Shown here piece by piece: positions 55,228 to 64,000 of a stretch of 64,000 nt of DNA. This DNA is from Staphylococcus simiae (lineage in GTDB: Bacteria; Bacillota; Bacilli; Staphylococcales; Staphylococcaceae), in NCBI RefSeq assembly GCF_017357005.1, contig NZ_CP071589.1, positions 620,001-684,000 of the forward strand. The letters are read 5' to 3'. Both the position numbers and the translations under genes were made by a program. Within the stretch, counting starts at the first letter, position 1, and the number at the start of each line of letters is the position of its first letter. The notes under the pieces are model-generated. The model searched no databases. It was not told the DNA's origin and saw nothing but the letters and a program-made list of their open reading frames with translations.

Positions 55228-57186
55228 ATGAGAATTACTGAATTACTGACAAAAGACACAATTGCGATGGATTTAACTGCCACAGATAAAAACGGTGTCA
55301 TTGATGAATTAGTTAATCAATTAGATAAAGCAGGTAAACTTAGTGATGTAAAAGTATTTAAAGAAGCTATTCATAACCGTGAATCTCAAAGTACAACTGG
55401 TATTGGTGAGGGCATTGCGATTCCTCACGCTAAAGTTGCTGCGGTTAAATCTCCAGCAATCGCATTTGGTAAATCAAAACAAGGTGTAGATTATCAAAGT
55501 TTAGATATGCAACCAGCACATTTATTCTTTATGATTGCAGCTCCAGAAGGTGGCGCTCAAACACATTTAGATGCACTAGCAAAATTATCAGGTATTTTAA
55601 TGGATGAAAATGTCCGTCATAAATTATTAAATGCAACGACACCTGAAGAAGTATTACAAATTATAGATGCTGCTGATGATGAAGCTACTAAAGAAGAAGA
55701 GCAAGAGCAACAAGCTACAGCTGTTGATACACAGAATAATGAAGTGAAAGATTCTAGCGAACCTTATGTACTAGCTGTTACAGCATGTCCTACTGGTATT
55801 GCTCATACTTATATGGCTAGAGATGCTTTGAAAAAACAAGCTGAAAAAATGGGCGTAAAAATTAAAGTAGAAACAAATGGTTCTGGTGGTATAAAAAATC
55901 ATTTAACAGAACAAGACATAGAACGTGCAACAGGTATTATTGTTGCAGCAGATGTTCATGTTAATACTGATCGTTTTGATGGTAAAAACGTTGTTGAAGT
56001 ACCTGTAGCAGACGGTATTAAACGTCCAGAAGAATTAATCAATATGGCTTTAGATACAAGTCGTAAACCATTTGTAGCTCGTGATGGTAATCATAAAGCT
56101 GCTTCAGATAACAATAACGAAAAATTAAGTCCAGGAAAAGCATTTTATAAGCACTTGATGAATGGTGTTTCTAATATGTTACCGCTTGTAATCTCAGGTG
56201 GTATTATTATGGCAATAGTATTCTTATTCGGTGCTAACTCATTTGATCCAAAGAGTTCTGAGTATAATGCCTTTGCAGAACAATTGTGGAACATTGGTAA
56301 TAAGAGTGCCTTTGCATTAATTATTCCTATCTTAGCTGGATTCATTGCGCGTAGTATTGCTGATAAACCAGGATTTGCAGCTGGTCTTGTTGGTGGTATG
56401 TTAGCAATTTCTGGTGGTTCAGGATTTATTGGTGGTATTATCGCAGGTTTCTTAGCAGGTTATTTAACTCAAGGTGTTAAAGCATTAGTTCGTAACTTAC
56501 CTCAATCATTAGAAGGATTGAAACCTACGCTTATCTATCCTTTACTGACAGTTTCAGCAACTGGATTACTAATGGTGTATGTCTTTAATCCACCAGCTTC
56601 ATGGCTCAATCATTTATTATTAAATGGCTTAAATAGTTTATCAGGTTCAAATATTATGTTATTAGGTTTAGTTATTGGTGCTATGATGGCGATTGATATG
56701 GGTGGTCCATTCAATAAAGCAGCATATGTTTTTGCGACAGCAGCCTTAACTGAAGGAAATGCTGCACCAATAACAGCAGCTATGGTCGGAGGTATGATTC
56801 CGCCATTAGCCATTGCAACAGCAATGTTAATATTCAAACGTAAATTTACTAAAGAACAACGAGGATCTATTATTCCAAACTATGTAATGGGCTTATCATT
56901 TATTACAGAAGGTGCTATTCCATTTGCAGCAGCTGACCCATTACGTGTCATTCCATCAATGATGGTTGGTTCAGGTGTTGGTGGAGCAATTGCGTTAGGT
57001 TTAGGTTCAAGAATTGCAGCACCTCATGGTGGTATCTTTGTAATTGTAGGAACTGACTTCTCACACATTTTACAAACATTATTGGCATTAGTAGTTGGAA
57101 CGGTTGTTTCAGCGTTAATGTATGGTATTTTAAAACCAAAAGTAACACAGACTGAAATTGAAGCATCTGAAGCAATGGATGAGTAA
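55228..57186 (+). CDS. fruA: Fructose-specific PTS enzyme IIABC
   Basis: 652 aa in the order EIIA-EIIB-EIIC. EIIA (about 1-150) with phospho-His67 in GIGEGIAIPHAKV; an acidic Gln/Glu linker (152-168); EIIB (about 178-275) with phospho-Cys187 in VTACPTGIAHTYMA; EIIC (about 300-640) with about nine TM helices. It imports fructose as fructose 1-phosphate. Start ATG 55228 follows GGGGAGTG. The frame is open back to 55219 within the fruK stop region. Confidence 0.94.
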   Translation: MRITELLTKDTIAMDLTATDKNGVIDELVNQLDKAGKLSDVKVFKEAIHNRESQSTTGIGEGIAIPHAKVAAVKSPAIAFGKSKQGVDYQSLDMQPAHLFFMIAAPEGGAQTHLDALAKLSGILMDENVRHKLLNATTPEEVLQIIDAADDEATKEEEQEQQATAVDTQNNEVKDSSEPYVLAVTACPTGIAHTYMARDALKKQAEKMGVKIKVETNGSGGIKNHLTEQDIERATGIIVAADVHVNTDRFDGKNVVEVPVADGIKRPEELINMALDTSRKPFVARDGNHKAASDNNNEKLSPGKAFYKHLMNGVSNMLPLVISGGIIMAIVFLFGANSFDPKSSEYNAFAEQLWNIGNKSAFALIIPILAGFIARSIADKPGFAAGLVGGMLAISGGSGFIGGIIAGFLAGYLTQGVKALVRNLPQSLEGLKPTLIYPLLTVSATGLLMVYVFNPPASWLNHLLLNGLNSLSGSNIMLLGLVIGAMMAIDMGGPFNKAAYVFATAALTEGNAAPITAAMVGGMIPPLAIATAMLIFKRKFTKEQRGSIIPNYVMGLSFITEGAIPFAAADPLRVIPSMMVGSGVGGAIALGLGSRIAAPHGGIFVIVGTDFSHILQTLLALVVGTVVSALMYGILKPKVTQTEIEASEAMDE

Positions 57187-57196
57187 TTAAGATATA

Positions 57197-57236
57197 ACGG
57201 AAGTTGAGACTTAAGCGTTTCAACTTCTGTTTTTTA
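57197..57236 (+). terminator. Terminator after fruRKA
   Basis: ACGGAAGTTGA pairs with TCAACTTCTGT (one G-T) and runs into TTTTTATTTT. Confidence 0.88.
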
Positions 57237-57299
57237 TTTTGCCCTTAGGATTTATATTGGTTTACTTTGGTAGGTTATTAAATTTAGTAGATATAAATA

Positions 57300-57337
57300 G
57301 AGTTCTCTATGTATTAGTATAATTTGGGATAGAACCA
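57300..57337. repeat. Possible fully collapsed family 1 element
   Basis: GAGTTCTCTATGTATTAG resembles the left end, and AATTTGGGATAGAACC the right end (AATTTGGGAGAGAACC), of family 1, with almost nothing between. The rest of the 57237-57578 gap is AT-rich without features. Confidence 0.4.
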
Positions 57338-57578
57338 TAAATATTAGCAATAGACTAATTATCGCATCTTTCAATTGATTTTGATCTCGCTATGAGATGT
57401 TGTTATAACTATAGAACGAATGGTATCAAAGTCAAATTGACTGATATAAAACAGTTACAGTTTAGATAATAAATTGTTAGATTATCCACTTTTTATAGTA
57501 TATTAATATGAGAATAATTAAACATATAGTAAAATAATGACTGACTTTAAGGAAAAATTGAGTAAAGAAGGTTATAAC

Positions 57579-58766
57579 GTGTCACAAACAATCATTTATA
57601 ATGGTAATGTTTATACAGAACATGGGAAAATTGAACAAGGTTATATACATATTTGTGATGGCAAAATTAAGAAAGTTGGGGAAGGGGATTTTGTTCAACA
57701 ACTTGATGTTAATGAACGTCAGCATGTCGAAATGATCGATGCCAAAGGTCATCATATATTACCTGGTTTTATAGATATTCATATTCATGGTGGTTATGGT
57801 GAAGACGCCATGGATGCATCATTTGAAGGTTTGCAACATTTATCACAGTCATTGCTATCAGAAGGTACAACGTCATTCTTAGCAACAACTATGACACAAT
57901 CAACTGATAACATTACAAAAGCTTTAAGTAATATTGCTAATTATAGTCAACAACAAAGTAATGATGACTGCGCAGAAATCATCGGTGTACATTTAGAAGG
58001 ACCGTTTATTTCTGAACATAAAGTAGGTGCACAACATCCACAATTTGTTCAGCGACCTTCTAGTGAGAAAATTCGCAACTTCCAACAAACTGCTAATGGT
58101 TTAATAAAAATTATTACCTTTGCTCCGGAAGTAGAAGGTGCATTGCAGACATTAAATGATTTGAAAGATGAATTTATTTTTTCAATCGGTCATACAATTG
58201 CAACTTTTGATCAAACAAATGAAGCGGCCATGAATGGTGCGAAACATATTACCCATTTATACAATGCTGCGTCACCATTCCTCCATAGAGAGCCAGGGGT
58301 GTTTGGTGCAGCGTGGTTAAATGAACAGCTTAATACAGAATTAATTGTAGATGGCATACATGCTCATCCAGCAGCTGTAAAAATTGCTTATCGATTAAAA
58401 GGCAATAAACATTTTTATTTAATCACTGATGCTATGCGTGCAAAAGGTATGCCTGATGGAGATTATGATCTTGGTGGACAAAATGTTATTGTTAAGGATA
58501 ATGAAGCTAGATTAGCTGATGGAACATTAGCGGGAAGTATATTAACAATGAATCAAGGTTTGCACAATTTACTTAACTATACCGAAACTTCTATAGAAGA
58601 GTTATGGCGTGTAACGAGTTTAAATCAGGCTATTGCTTTAAATTTTGATGATAGTAAAGGGAGTATTAAAGAAAATAAAGATGCTGATTTAGTTATCGTA
58701 AATGATCACATCGATGTTTTAACCACCATAAAAAATGGTAAAAAGCATAACTATAAGCCTTATTAA
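57579..58766 (+). CDS. nagA: N-acetylglucosamine-6-phosphate deacetylase
   Basis: About 395 aa, amidohydrolase family. Metal-site motif GFIDIHIHGGYGEDAMD, GVHLEGPFI, SIGHTIATFDQ, THLYNAASPF and LITDAMRAKG are the NagA blocks; the last contains the catalytic Asp. It removes acetate from GlcNAc-6-P in wall-sugar recycling. The open frame begins at ATG 57537, but family alignment and AAGG at 57568 favour GTG 57579 (SQTIIYNGNVYTEHG). It follows fruRKA but is separated by a terminator. Confidence 0.88.
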   Translation: MSQTIIYNGNVYTEHGKIEQGYIHICDGKIKKVGEGDFVQQLDVNERQHVEMIDAKGHHILPGFIDIHIHGGYGEDAMDASFEGLQHLSQSLLSEGTTSFLATTMTQSTDNITKALSNIANYSQQQSNDDCAEIIGVHLEGPFISEHKVGAQHPQFVQRPSSEKIRNFQQTANGLIKIITFAPEVEGALQTLNDLKDEFIFSIGHTIATFDQTNEAAMNGAKHITHLYNAASPFLHREPGVFGAAWLNEQLNTELIVDGIHAHPAAVKIAYRLKGNKHFYLITDAMRAKGMPDGDYDLGGQNVIVKDNEARLADGTLAGSILTMNQGLHNLLNYTETSIEELWRVTSLNQAIALNFDDSKGSIKENKDADLVIVNDHIDVLTTIKNGKKHNYKPY

Positions 58767-58837
58767 ATAATATATTGAAATATAAAAGGTATATCATTTA
58801 TTTACAAAAGCATAAAATATTGTGCTAAAATAGAAGC

Positions 58838-58980
58838 AATACATTTTTTTTCGGAGGTGTCGCAATGGGAAGGCCATAGCATGTAATCTTATCAGCAACT
58901 ACGTAGATAATAAAGAATACGTGTTACCCATCAGTGACACACATTATATGGAGGTGAATCCCTAGATATAGGGAACAAAC
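58838..58980 (+). ncRNA. Candidate structured leader with short upstream ORFs before the corC/mpfA-type gene
   Basis: After a promoter-like TTTACA/TAAAAT (58801-58831) come a strong GGAGGTG and ATG-GGA-AGG-CCA-TAG (58865-58879, peptide MGRP). GTGTCGC (58857-58863) pairs with GTGACAC (58934-58940), ATGGG (58865-58869) with CCCAT (58927-58931), and ACGTA (58901-58905) with TACGT (58918-58922), giving one nested structure that hides the small ORF's start. A second tiny frame, MEVNP-stop, lies at 58948-58965. TCCCTA-GATA-TAGGGA (58959-58974) separates GGAGGTGA from the TTG start. I know no Rfam class that it matches. Confidence 0.55.
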
Positions 58981-60333
58981 TTGGAGACTTCGACCATAAT
59001 TAGTTTGATTATATTTATTTTATTAATTGCATTAACTACTGTCTTTGTAGGATCAGAATTTGCATTAGTAAAAATTAGAGCAACAAGGATAGAGCAATTA
59101 GCAGATGAAGGTAATAAGCCAGCTAAAATTGTTAAAGCAATGATTGCAAACTTAGATTATTATCTTTCAGCATGTCAATTAGGTATCACAGTAACATCTT
59201 TAGGTTTAGGTTGGTTAGGAGAACCGACTTTTAATAAACTTTTACGTCCTTTATTTGAAGCAATGCATTTACCTAGTGCATTAATTACAACAATTTCATT
59301 TGCTGTAGCATTTATTATTGTGACGTATTTACATGTAGTTTTAGGTGAATTAGCACCTAAATCATTAGCTATTCAACATACAGAACGCATTGCCTTATTA
59401 TATGCACGTCCATTATTTTATTTTGGTAATATTATGAAACCATTAATTTGGTTAATGAATGGTTCGGCTCGTGTTATTATAAGAATGTTTGGTGTTGATC
59501 CAGATGCTCAAAATGACGCTATGTCAGAAGAAGAAATTAAAATTATTATTAATAATAGTTATAATGGTGGAGAAATTAACCAAACAGAATTGGCATATAT
59601 GCAAAATATCTTTTCATTTGATGAAAGGCATGCCAAAGATATCATGGTGCCTAGAACACAAATGGTAACGCTAAATGAACCATTCAATGTAGATGAATTA
59701 CTTGAAACAATTAAAGAACATCAGTTTACACGTTATCCAATTTCTGATGATGGTGATAAAGACCATATTAAAGGTTTTATTAATGTTAAAGAATTTTTAA
59801 CTGAGTATGCTTCTGGGAAACCTATTAAAATTGCAAACTATATTCATGAATTGCCTATGATTTCTGAAACTACACGTATCAGTGATGCATTAATTAGAAT
59901 GCAACGTGAACATGTACATATTAGTTTAATTATTGATGAATATGGTGGTACAGCTGGTATTTTAACAATGGAAGATATCCTAGAAGAAATTGTTGGTGAA
60001 ATTCGTGATGAATTTGATGATGATGAAGTCAATGATATCGTTAAGATTGATGATAAAACATTCCAAATTAATGGCAGAGTGTTGTTAGATGATTTAACTG
60101 ATGACTTTGGCATTGAATTTGAAGACTCAGATGATATTGATACGATTGGTGGCTGGTTACAGTCACGTAATACGAATCTACAAAAAGATGATTTTGTTAA
60201 CACAACCTATGATCGTTGGGTAGTATCTGAAATTGATAATCATCAAATTGTTTGGGTAATCTTAAATTATGAATTTAATGCAACAAGACCGACGATTGGT
60301 GAAGATGATGAAGTAGACGAAAAATCTGAATAA
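58981..60333 (+). CDS. mpfA: CorC/HlyC-type CNNM-CBS transporter (MpfA-like magnesium efflux)
   Basis: 450 aa. An N-terminal DUF21/CNNM membrane domain (about 1-190; four hydrophobic segments, with SEFALVK and LGLGWLGEP) is followed by a CBS pair (about 205-330; VPRTQMV, RYPISDDGDKDHIKGFI, IIDEYGGTAGILTMEDILEEIVGEI) and a CorC_HlyC domain (345-430). The S. aureus relative MpfA protects against high magnesium. The start must be TTG 58981, since no other in-frame start precedes the first TM. Its Shine-Dalgarno is 23 nt away unless the hairpin at 58959-58974 is looped out. Confidence 0.88.
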   Translation: METSTIISLIIFILLIALTTVFVGSEFALVKIRATRIEQLADEGNKPAKIVKAMIANLDYYLSACQLGITVTSLGLGWLGEPTFNKLLRPLFEAMHLPSALITTISFAVAFIIVTYLHVVLGELAPKSLAIQHTERIALLYARPLFYFGNIMKPLIWLMNGSARVIIRMFGVDPDAQNDAMSEEEIKIIINNSYNGGEINQTELAYMQNIFSFDERHAKDIMVPRTQMVTLNEPFNVDELLETIKEHQFTRYPISDDGDKDHIKGFINVKEFLTEYASGKPIKIANYIHELPMISETTRISDALIRMQREHVHISLIIDEYGGTAGILTMEDILEEIVGEIRDEFDDDEVNDIVKIDDKTFQINGRVLLDDLTDDFGIEFEDSDDIDTIGGWLQSRNTNLQKDDFVNTTYDRWVVSEIDNHQIVWVILNYEFNATRPTIGEDDEVDEKSE

Positions 60334-60344
60334 GAGTAAAATGC

Positions 60345-60382
60345 ACAGCTTGAGATTGATGAAATCTTAAGCTGTTTTTATT
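60345..60382 (+). terminator. corC/mpfA terminator, insertion site of intron copy 2
   Basis: ACAGCTT pairs with AAGCTGT, with an inner AGATT/AATCT continuing the stem (13 pairs including one G-T). The T-tract TTTTTATT is cut by the intron at 60383 and resumes TTTGTTTG at 62248. Confidence 0.9.
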
Positions 60383-60875
60383 GTGCGCCCGGCATGGGTA
60401 ATTACTAGACGGTGAAAGTCCGTTACAGGCTTGGTAGTAGGAACTGTTAGCGAAAGACAAGGGTGTCCATTGTGAAATGGAATCTGAAGGAAGTCGGACG
60501 CAAACACTCGCACTGACGAACAGAAATATCATACAAGGCTATGTGGAATGGATGAATCTGCAATACAAGATAAAGTCCGATACTACCCGAGTTCTATATA
60601 GTAAATGATGCAGTGGAATGAGTGGAAAGTGGTTACTCTTACCCGGGGAGGTCTCATCAGCGATAAAAAAATCGTAGTAATAACGAATGATGAGAAGTCA
60701 GCAGAGGTCATAGTAGGTAGAAATACTGAAGGACTGAACAATATTCATACAAAGTAAAGAATGGAGGTTAGAGATTTACAACGTACAGAATACAATTAAT
60801 GATTGGCAACTCATAGAAAGATAAGTAGTGGAACGAAAAAGGATATATGAGTGCGTACAGTAAATCTTAGGTGAA

Positions 60876-62171
60876 ATGAAAGAAATGTATCGTGAGTCTC
60901 CATCTATGATGGAGCTTGTTGTAAGAGAGAATAATATACAAAAAGCAATTAAGAAAGTGAAGAAAAACAACGGTGCACCTGGCATCGATGGCATGCGAGT
61001 AAGTGAATTAACATCACATTTCGCAAAATACTTTCCACAAATTAAACAAAAACTGCTTGATGGCACGTATAAGCCACAAGCAGTAAGAAAGGTTGAAATA
61101 CCTAAATCAAATGGGAAAAAGCGCGTGCTTGGAATCCCTGTCGCAAGAGACAGAGTTATCCAACAAGCCATTAAACAAGTCATTGAACCTAGTATCGACC
61201 GTACTTTCTCAAAACACAGTCATGGCTTTAGACCGAATCGTAGTACAGGAACTGCACTTAAAGAATGTGCAACATACTATGAAGAAGGTTACTTAGTTGC
61301 AGTTGATTGTGATTTAAAACAGTGCTTTGATATGTTGAACCATGATAAATTAATGTATCTATTTGAACGACATGTTCAAGATAAAGCCATTTCTAAATTT
61401 ATTCGTAGAAGCCTACAGGTTGGTGCAATCGACCTCAATGGTAATTATCGAAGTAGAGAAATAGGTGCACCGCAAGGTGGTGTTATTTCCCCGTTACTTT
61501 GTAATATTTATCTTCACGAATTAGATAATGAATTGGAGAAACGTGGTCATCGCTTTGTTCGTTATGCAGATGACTTCGTCATCTTTGTACGTACAAAACG
61601 AGCGGGTCAACGTGTCATGGAAAGTGTGACAAAGTTTATCGAAAAAGACCTTAAACTTATTGTAAATAGTGAAAAGAGCAAGGTAGGTTCTATCACACGT
61701 TTAAAGTTCTTGAGTTGTCTAATGACCAAAGTAAATGGCACTTATCGTTTCAGACCGACTATGGAAGCAAGAAGAAATTTAAAACGCACCTTAAGACGTC
61801 TAACGAAACGAAATAGACCAGGTACCTTTAAAGAGATTATATCAGAAATTAATCAAGTAACACGAGGGTGGATAAATTACTTTGGTAAAGGATTTATTAC
61901 AGGTTTTGTAACGAAGTTACAATCATGGTTAAACCGACGCATTAGACAACTAATCCTCAAAAGATGGAAAAGAATAAAAACCAAATATAAGATGTTACGT
62001 AAGTATGGACTTGACCATAAGAGTGCAATGAAAATTGCCAATTCAAGAAAGAAATACTGGCGCTTATCATCAACGCATGAAGTTCATCGTGCACTTACAA
62101 CAAAACGTCTCTACAAGTGGGGGTTAGAACCATTAACCCAACTCGCAGAGACGGCTTACGCAAGATATTGA
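60876..62171 (+). CDS. ltrA: Group II intron-encoded reverse transcriptase/maturase (copy 2)
   Basis: 431 aa, residue-for-residue the same as the protein of copy 1, including YADD at 230-233 and domain X at about 320-400, with no HNH nuclease. The open, undamaged frame suggests recent activity. Codon use is richer in G+C than that of neighbouring genes in places (for example GCACCTGGCATCGATGGC), consistent with a foreign origin. Confidence 0.93.
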   Translation: MKEMYRESPSMMELVVRENNIQKAIKKVKKNNGAPGIDGMRVSELTSHFAKYFPQIKQKLLDGTYKPQAVRKVEIPKSNGKKRVLGIPVARDRVIQQAIKQVIEPSIDRTFSKHSHGFRPNRSTGTALKECATYYEEGYLVAVDCDLKQCFDMLNHDKLMYLFERHVQDKAISKFIRRSLQVGAIDLNGNYRSREIGAPQGGVISPLLCNIYLHELDNELEKRGHRFVRYADDFVIFVRTKRAGQRVMESVTKFIEKDLKLIVNSEKSKVGSITRLKFLSCLMTKVNGTYRFRPTMEARRNLKRTLRRLTKRNRPGTFKEIISEINQVTRGWINYFGKGFITGFVTKLQSWLNRRIRQLILKRWKRIKTKYKMLRKYGLDHKSAMKIANSRKKYWRLSSTHEVHRALTTKRLYKWGLEPLTQLAETAYARY

Positions 62172-62247
62172 ACCGCCGAGTACGGAACCGTACGCTCGGT
62201 GGTGTGAGAGGACGGATAATCAAATAATGGTTATCCTCCTACTCGAT
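62170..62247 (+). ncRNA. Intron copy 2 domains V and VI
   Basis: Same domain V (CGC triad, TACGG-AACC-GTACG) and domain VI hairpin as copy 1, with no substitutions. Downstream, 62248-62404 holds only AT-rich sequence and the ribosome binding site of the next gene. Confidence 0.85.
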
Positions 62248-62404
62248 TTTGTTTGTAACAAATGCGTTGATGCTAAATGTGAGGAATTTTCTAATTGCAT
62301 ATATTTTATAAATTGATATATATTTTTGTACTTTTAATTGAGTTAGTAGATGTTTTTGGGGTATGTTATGTATAAGTATATTTTTATGAATGGAGCGAAT
62401 ATAA

Positions 62405-63244
62405 ATGATAAATGACAGCCAAATTTTGAATAATGGCTATCCAATGCCATCAGTTGGTTTAGGTGTTTATAAAATAGATGACGATGAGATGGAAAAAGTA
62501 GTCACAACAGCACTAGATGCTGGATATCGTGCCTTTGATACCGCTTATTTTTATGGCAATGAACAATCATTAGGCCGTGCGTTATCGCAAAGTGATATTG
62601 CACGTGAAGATTTATTTATCACAACTAAATTATGGAATGATTATCAAGGATATGACAAGACGTTTGAATACTTTAATAAATCACTAGAACATTTAGGTAC
62701 AGATTATTTAGATCTATTTTTAATTCATTGGCCTTGTGAAGCTGACGGTTTATTTATAGAAAGTTATCAAGCGATGGAAGAACTTTACGAGCAAGGTAAG
62801 ATTAAAGCGATTGGTGTGTGCAATTTTAAACAACATCATTTAGAAAAATTAATGGCCCATACTAACATTAAGCCCATGATTAATCAAATTGAATTACATC
62901 CATATTTTAATCAACAAGATGTACAAGATTTTTGCGATAACCATGACATTAAAGTAACAGCATGGATGCCATTAATGAGAAATAGAGGATTACTAGAAGA
63001 TCCTGTTATAGTTAAATTAGCTGAAAAATATCAAAAAACGCCTGCTCAAATAGTATTACGCTGGCATTTAGCGCATAATAGAATTATTATTCCTAAATCT
63101 AAAACACCTGAACGAATTCGTGAAAACTATAATTTGTTTGATTTTAATTTAGAAATAACTGAAGTAGCTGAAATAGATAGTTTAAATAAAAATGCACGAC
63201 AAGGTAAAGACCCAGATGAAGTTAAAATTGGTGATTTAAAATAA
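62405..63244 (+). CDS. Aldo/keto reductase (2,5-diketo-D-gluconate reductase-like)
   Basis: 279 aa, a TIM-barrel AKR5-like enzyme. The catalytic tetrad is Asp45, Tyr50 (FDTAYFYGNE), Lys75 (TTKLW) and His108 (LIHWP). The NADPH loop IIPKSKTPERIRENYNLFDF is present near 225-245. Physiological substrate unknown. GAATGGAGCG precedes the ATG. It is the gene directly downstream of intron copy 2 and is not disturbed by it. Confidence 0.88.
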   Translation: MINDSQILNNGYPMPSVGLGVYKIDDDEMEKVVTTALDAGYRAFDTAYFYGNEQSLGRALSQSDIAREDLFITTKLWNDYQGYDKTFEYFNKSLEHLGTDYLDLFLIHWPCEADGLFIESYQAMEELYEQGKIKAIGVCNFKQHHLEKLMAHTNIKPMINQIELHPYFNQQDVQDFCDNHDIKVTAWMPLMRNRGLLEDPVIVKLAEKYQKTPAQIVLRWHLAHNRIIIPKSKTPERIRENYNLFDFNLEITEVAEIDSLNKNARQGKDPDEVKIGDLK

Positions 63245-63367
63245 TCATAAACAAATAATTATTTGTATAAGTTGAAGTGGACTAATAAAAATGAAGTACT
63301 TATTGTTATAGAGCATTAATAAAATATCACTTAATTCTAAGTAATTAGGTGAGAAGGATGGACACAA

Positions 63368-64000
63368 ATGGAGATAAGGGTCATCATACCTTGTTATAAT
63401 GAACAAGAAGTTTTAGCAGCAACATATAAGAAACTGACAACAATCATGACTAAAGACAGTGAATTACAAAATTATCATTATAATTTATTATTTATTGATG
63501 ATGGAAGTAAGGATATGACGATTGATCAGATACAAGAGATAGCTGCAAAAGATAAGCATGTCAATTATATTTCGTTTAGTCGTAATTTTGGTAAAGAAGC
63601 AGCTATGATAGCAGGTTTTCAACATAGTCAAAATTATGATGCCGTTGTTATGATTGATTGTGATTTACAGCATCCACCAGAATATATACCAGAAATGATA
63701 ACAGGCTTTAAAGAAGGTTATGATCAAGTTATTGCCAAAAGAAATCGTGATGGTGAAAATTTGAGTCGCAAAATGATGACTAGAGCTTATTACAAATTAG
63801 TTAATAATTTTGTTGAAGAAGTACAATTTGCCGATGGTGTTGGTGATTTTAGATTATTAAGTCAAAGAGCTGTCAAAGCTATTGCGTCATTAGATGAATA
63901 CAATCGTTTTTCAAAAGGTTTATTTGAATGGATTGGTTATAATACTAAAGTTTTTACGTATCAAAATATTGAAAGACAACAAGGGGAATCAAAGTGGTCT
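63368..64000 (+). CDS. csbB: CsbB-type family 2 glycosyltransferase, partial at window end
   Basis: 211 codons are open to the window edge with no stop. It begins MEIRVIIPCYNEQE, then LLFIDDGSKDMT (the DDG nucleotide-sugar site), SFSRNFGKEAAMIAGFQH and MIDCDLQHPPE (DxD-like), as in polyprenyl-phosphate glycosyltransferases (GtrB/DPM1/CsbB). In S. aureus CsbB makes the lipid-linked GlcNAc donor for lipoteichoic acid modification. AAGGATGG precedes ATG 63368. Two C-terminal TM helices are expected beyond the edge. Confidence 0.85.
   Translation, partial: MEIRVIIPCYNEQEVLAATYKKLTTIMTKDSELQNYHYNLLFIDDGSKDMTIDQIQEIAAKDKHVNYISFSRNFGKEAAMIAGFQHSQNYDAVVMIDCDLQHPPEYIPEMITGFKEGYDQVIAKRNRDGENLSRKMMTRAYYKLVNNFVEEVQFADGVGDFRLLSQRAVKAIASLDEYNRFSKGLFEWIGYNTKVFTYQNIERQQGESKWS

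Larger units (their letters stand above)
60383..62247 (+). mobile_element. Group IIC intron, copy 2 (1865 bp)
   Basis: It is the same as copy 1 throughout the parts I compared. The only difference seen is a homopolymer of 7 A (60665-60671) against 8 A (19354-19361), outside the ORF. Same GTGCG start, CGAT end, GATAAA EBS1 candidate (60569-60574) and TTTATT upstream exon. It is behind the corC/mpfA terminator in sense orientation. The near identity points to recent transposition. Confidence 0.95.

Noticed and set aside
57187-57578. Search for a cre or NagR site before nagA
   Set aside because: No sequence close to either consensus was found; the region is only AT-rich apart from a possible repeat remnant.

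Overview
This window looks like the chromosome of a coagulase-negative Staphylococcus. The DNA is AT-rich, ribosome binding sites are strong GGAGG types with many GTG and TTG starts, and the gene order follows the S. aureus stretch that runs from fhuCBG through dhaKLM, graXRS-vraFG, pit, rbf-sarX, uppP, mgrA, norA, fruRKA, nagA and mpfA to csbB. The proteins are clearly staphylococcal. I judge them divergent enough from S. aureus to be another species, but I cannot name it. There is no sign of a prophage, resistance island or CRISPR array. The window is mostly core genome, peppered with small dispersed repeats and two copies of a group II intron.

Layout: 1-6.8 kb holds a YitT membrane protein, the Fur-controlled siderophore uptake operon fhuCBG, and the dihydroxyacetone kinase operon dhaKLM. 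6.8-11.3 kb is a repeat-rich area with a YkvI-type permease, a membrane-anchored esterase and small genes. 11.4-16.8 kb is graX-graRS-vraFG, the cationic-peptide sensing and resistance module. 17.4-19.0 kb is the DUF47-Pit phosphate transporter pair, directly followed by intron copy 1 (19.1-20.9 kb). 21.4-26.0 kb carries a LysM-CHAP wall hydrolase with a WalR site, a BI-1 membrane protein, and the biofilm regulators rbf and sarX. 26-38.7 kb is mixed housekeeping (YebC, a MetE-like methyltransferase, DUF402, LysR, MFS, GNAT genes, LOG, UppP) and includes a nonsense-disrupted yqxD. 39-42.4 kb is a CydDC-like ABC exporter facing the global regulator mgrA. 43-53 kb holds a CobW GTPase operon, a DASS carrier, photolyase, norA and ybaK. 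53.5-58.8 kb is the fructose PTS operon fruRKA followed by nagA. 59-60.3 kb is the CorC/MpfA-type transporter, followed by intron copy 2 (60.4-62.2 kb). An aldo/keto reductase and the start of csbB close the window.

Points of most interest: (1) two virtually identical group IIC introns, both in sense orientation and both placed directly after a terminator stem at TTTATT, which pairs with a GATAAA inside the intron. (2) A structured leader before the CorC/MpfA gene, with a tiny well-initiated ORF (MGRP-stop) and a hairpin that seems to loop out 16 nt between the Shine-Dalgarno sequence and a TTG start. (3) A MITE-like repeat family with about 25-bp inverted ends in full, module-swapped and collapsed forms. 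(4) A second repeat family at operon ends, one copy of which provides a perfect terminator. (5) Four T-tracts in exact 10-bp phase upstream of fruR, next to a promoter whose spacer contains a cre site.
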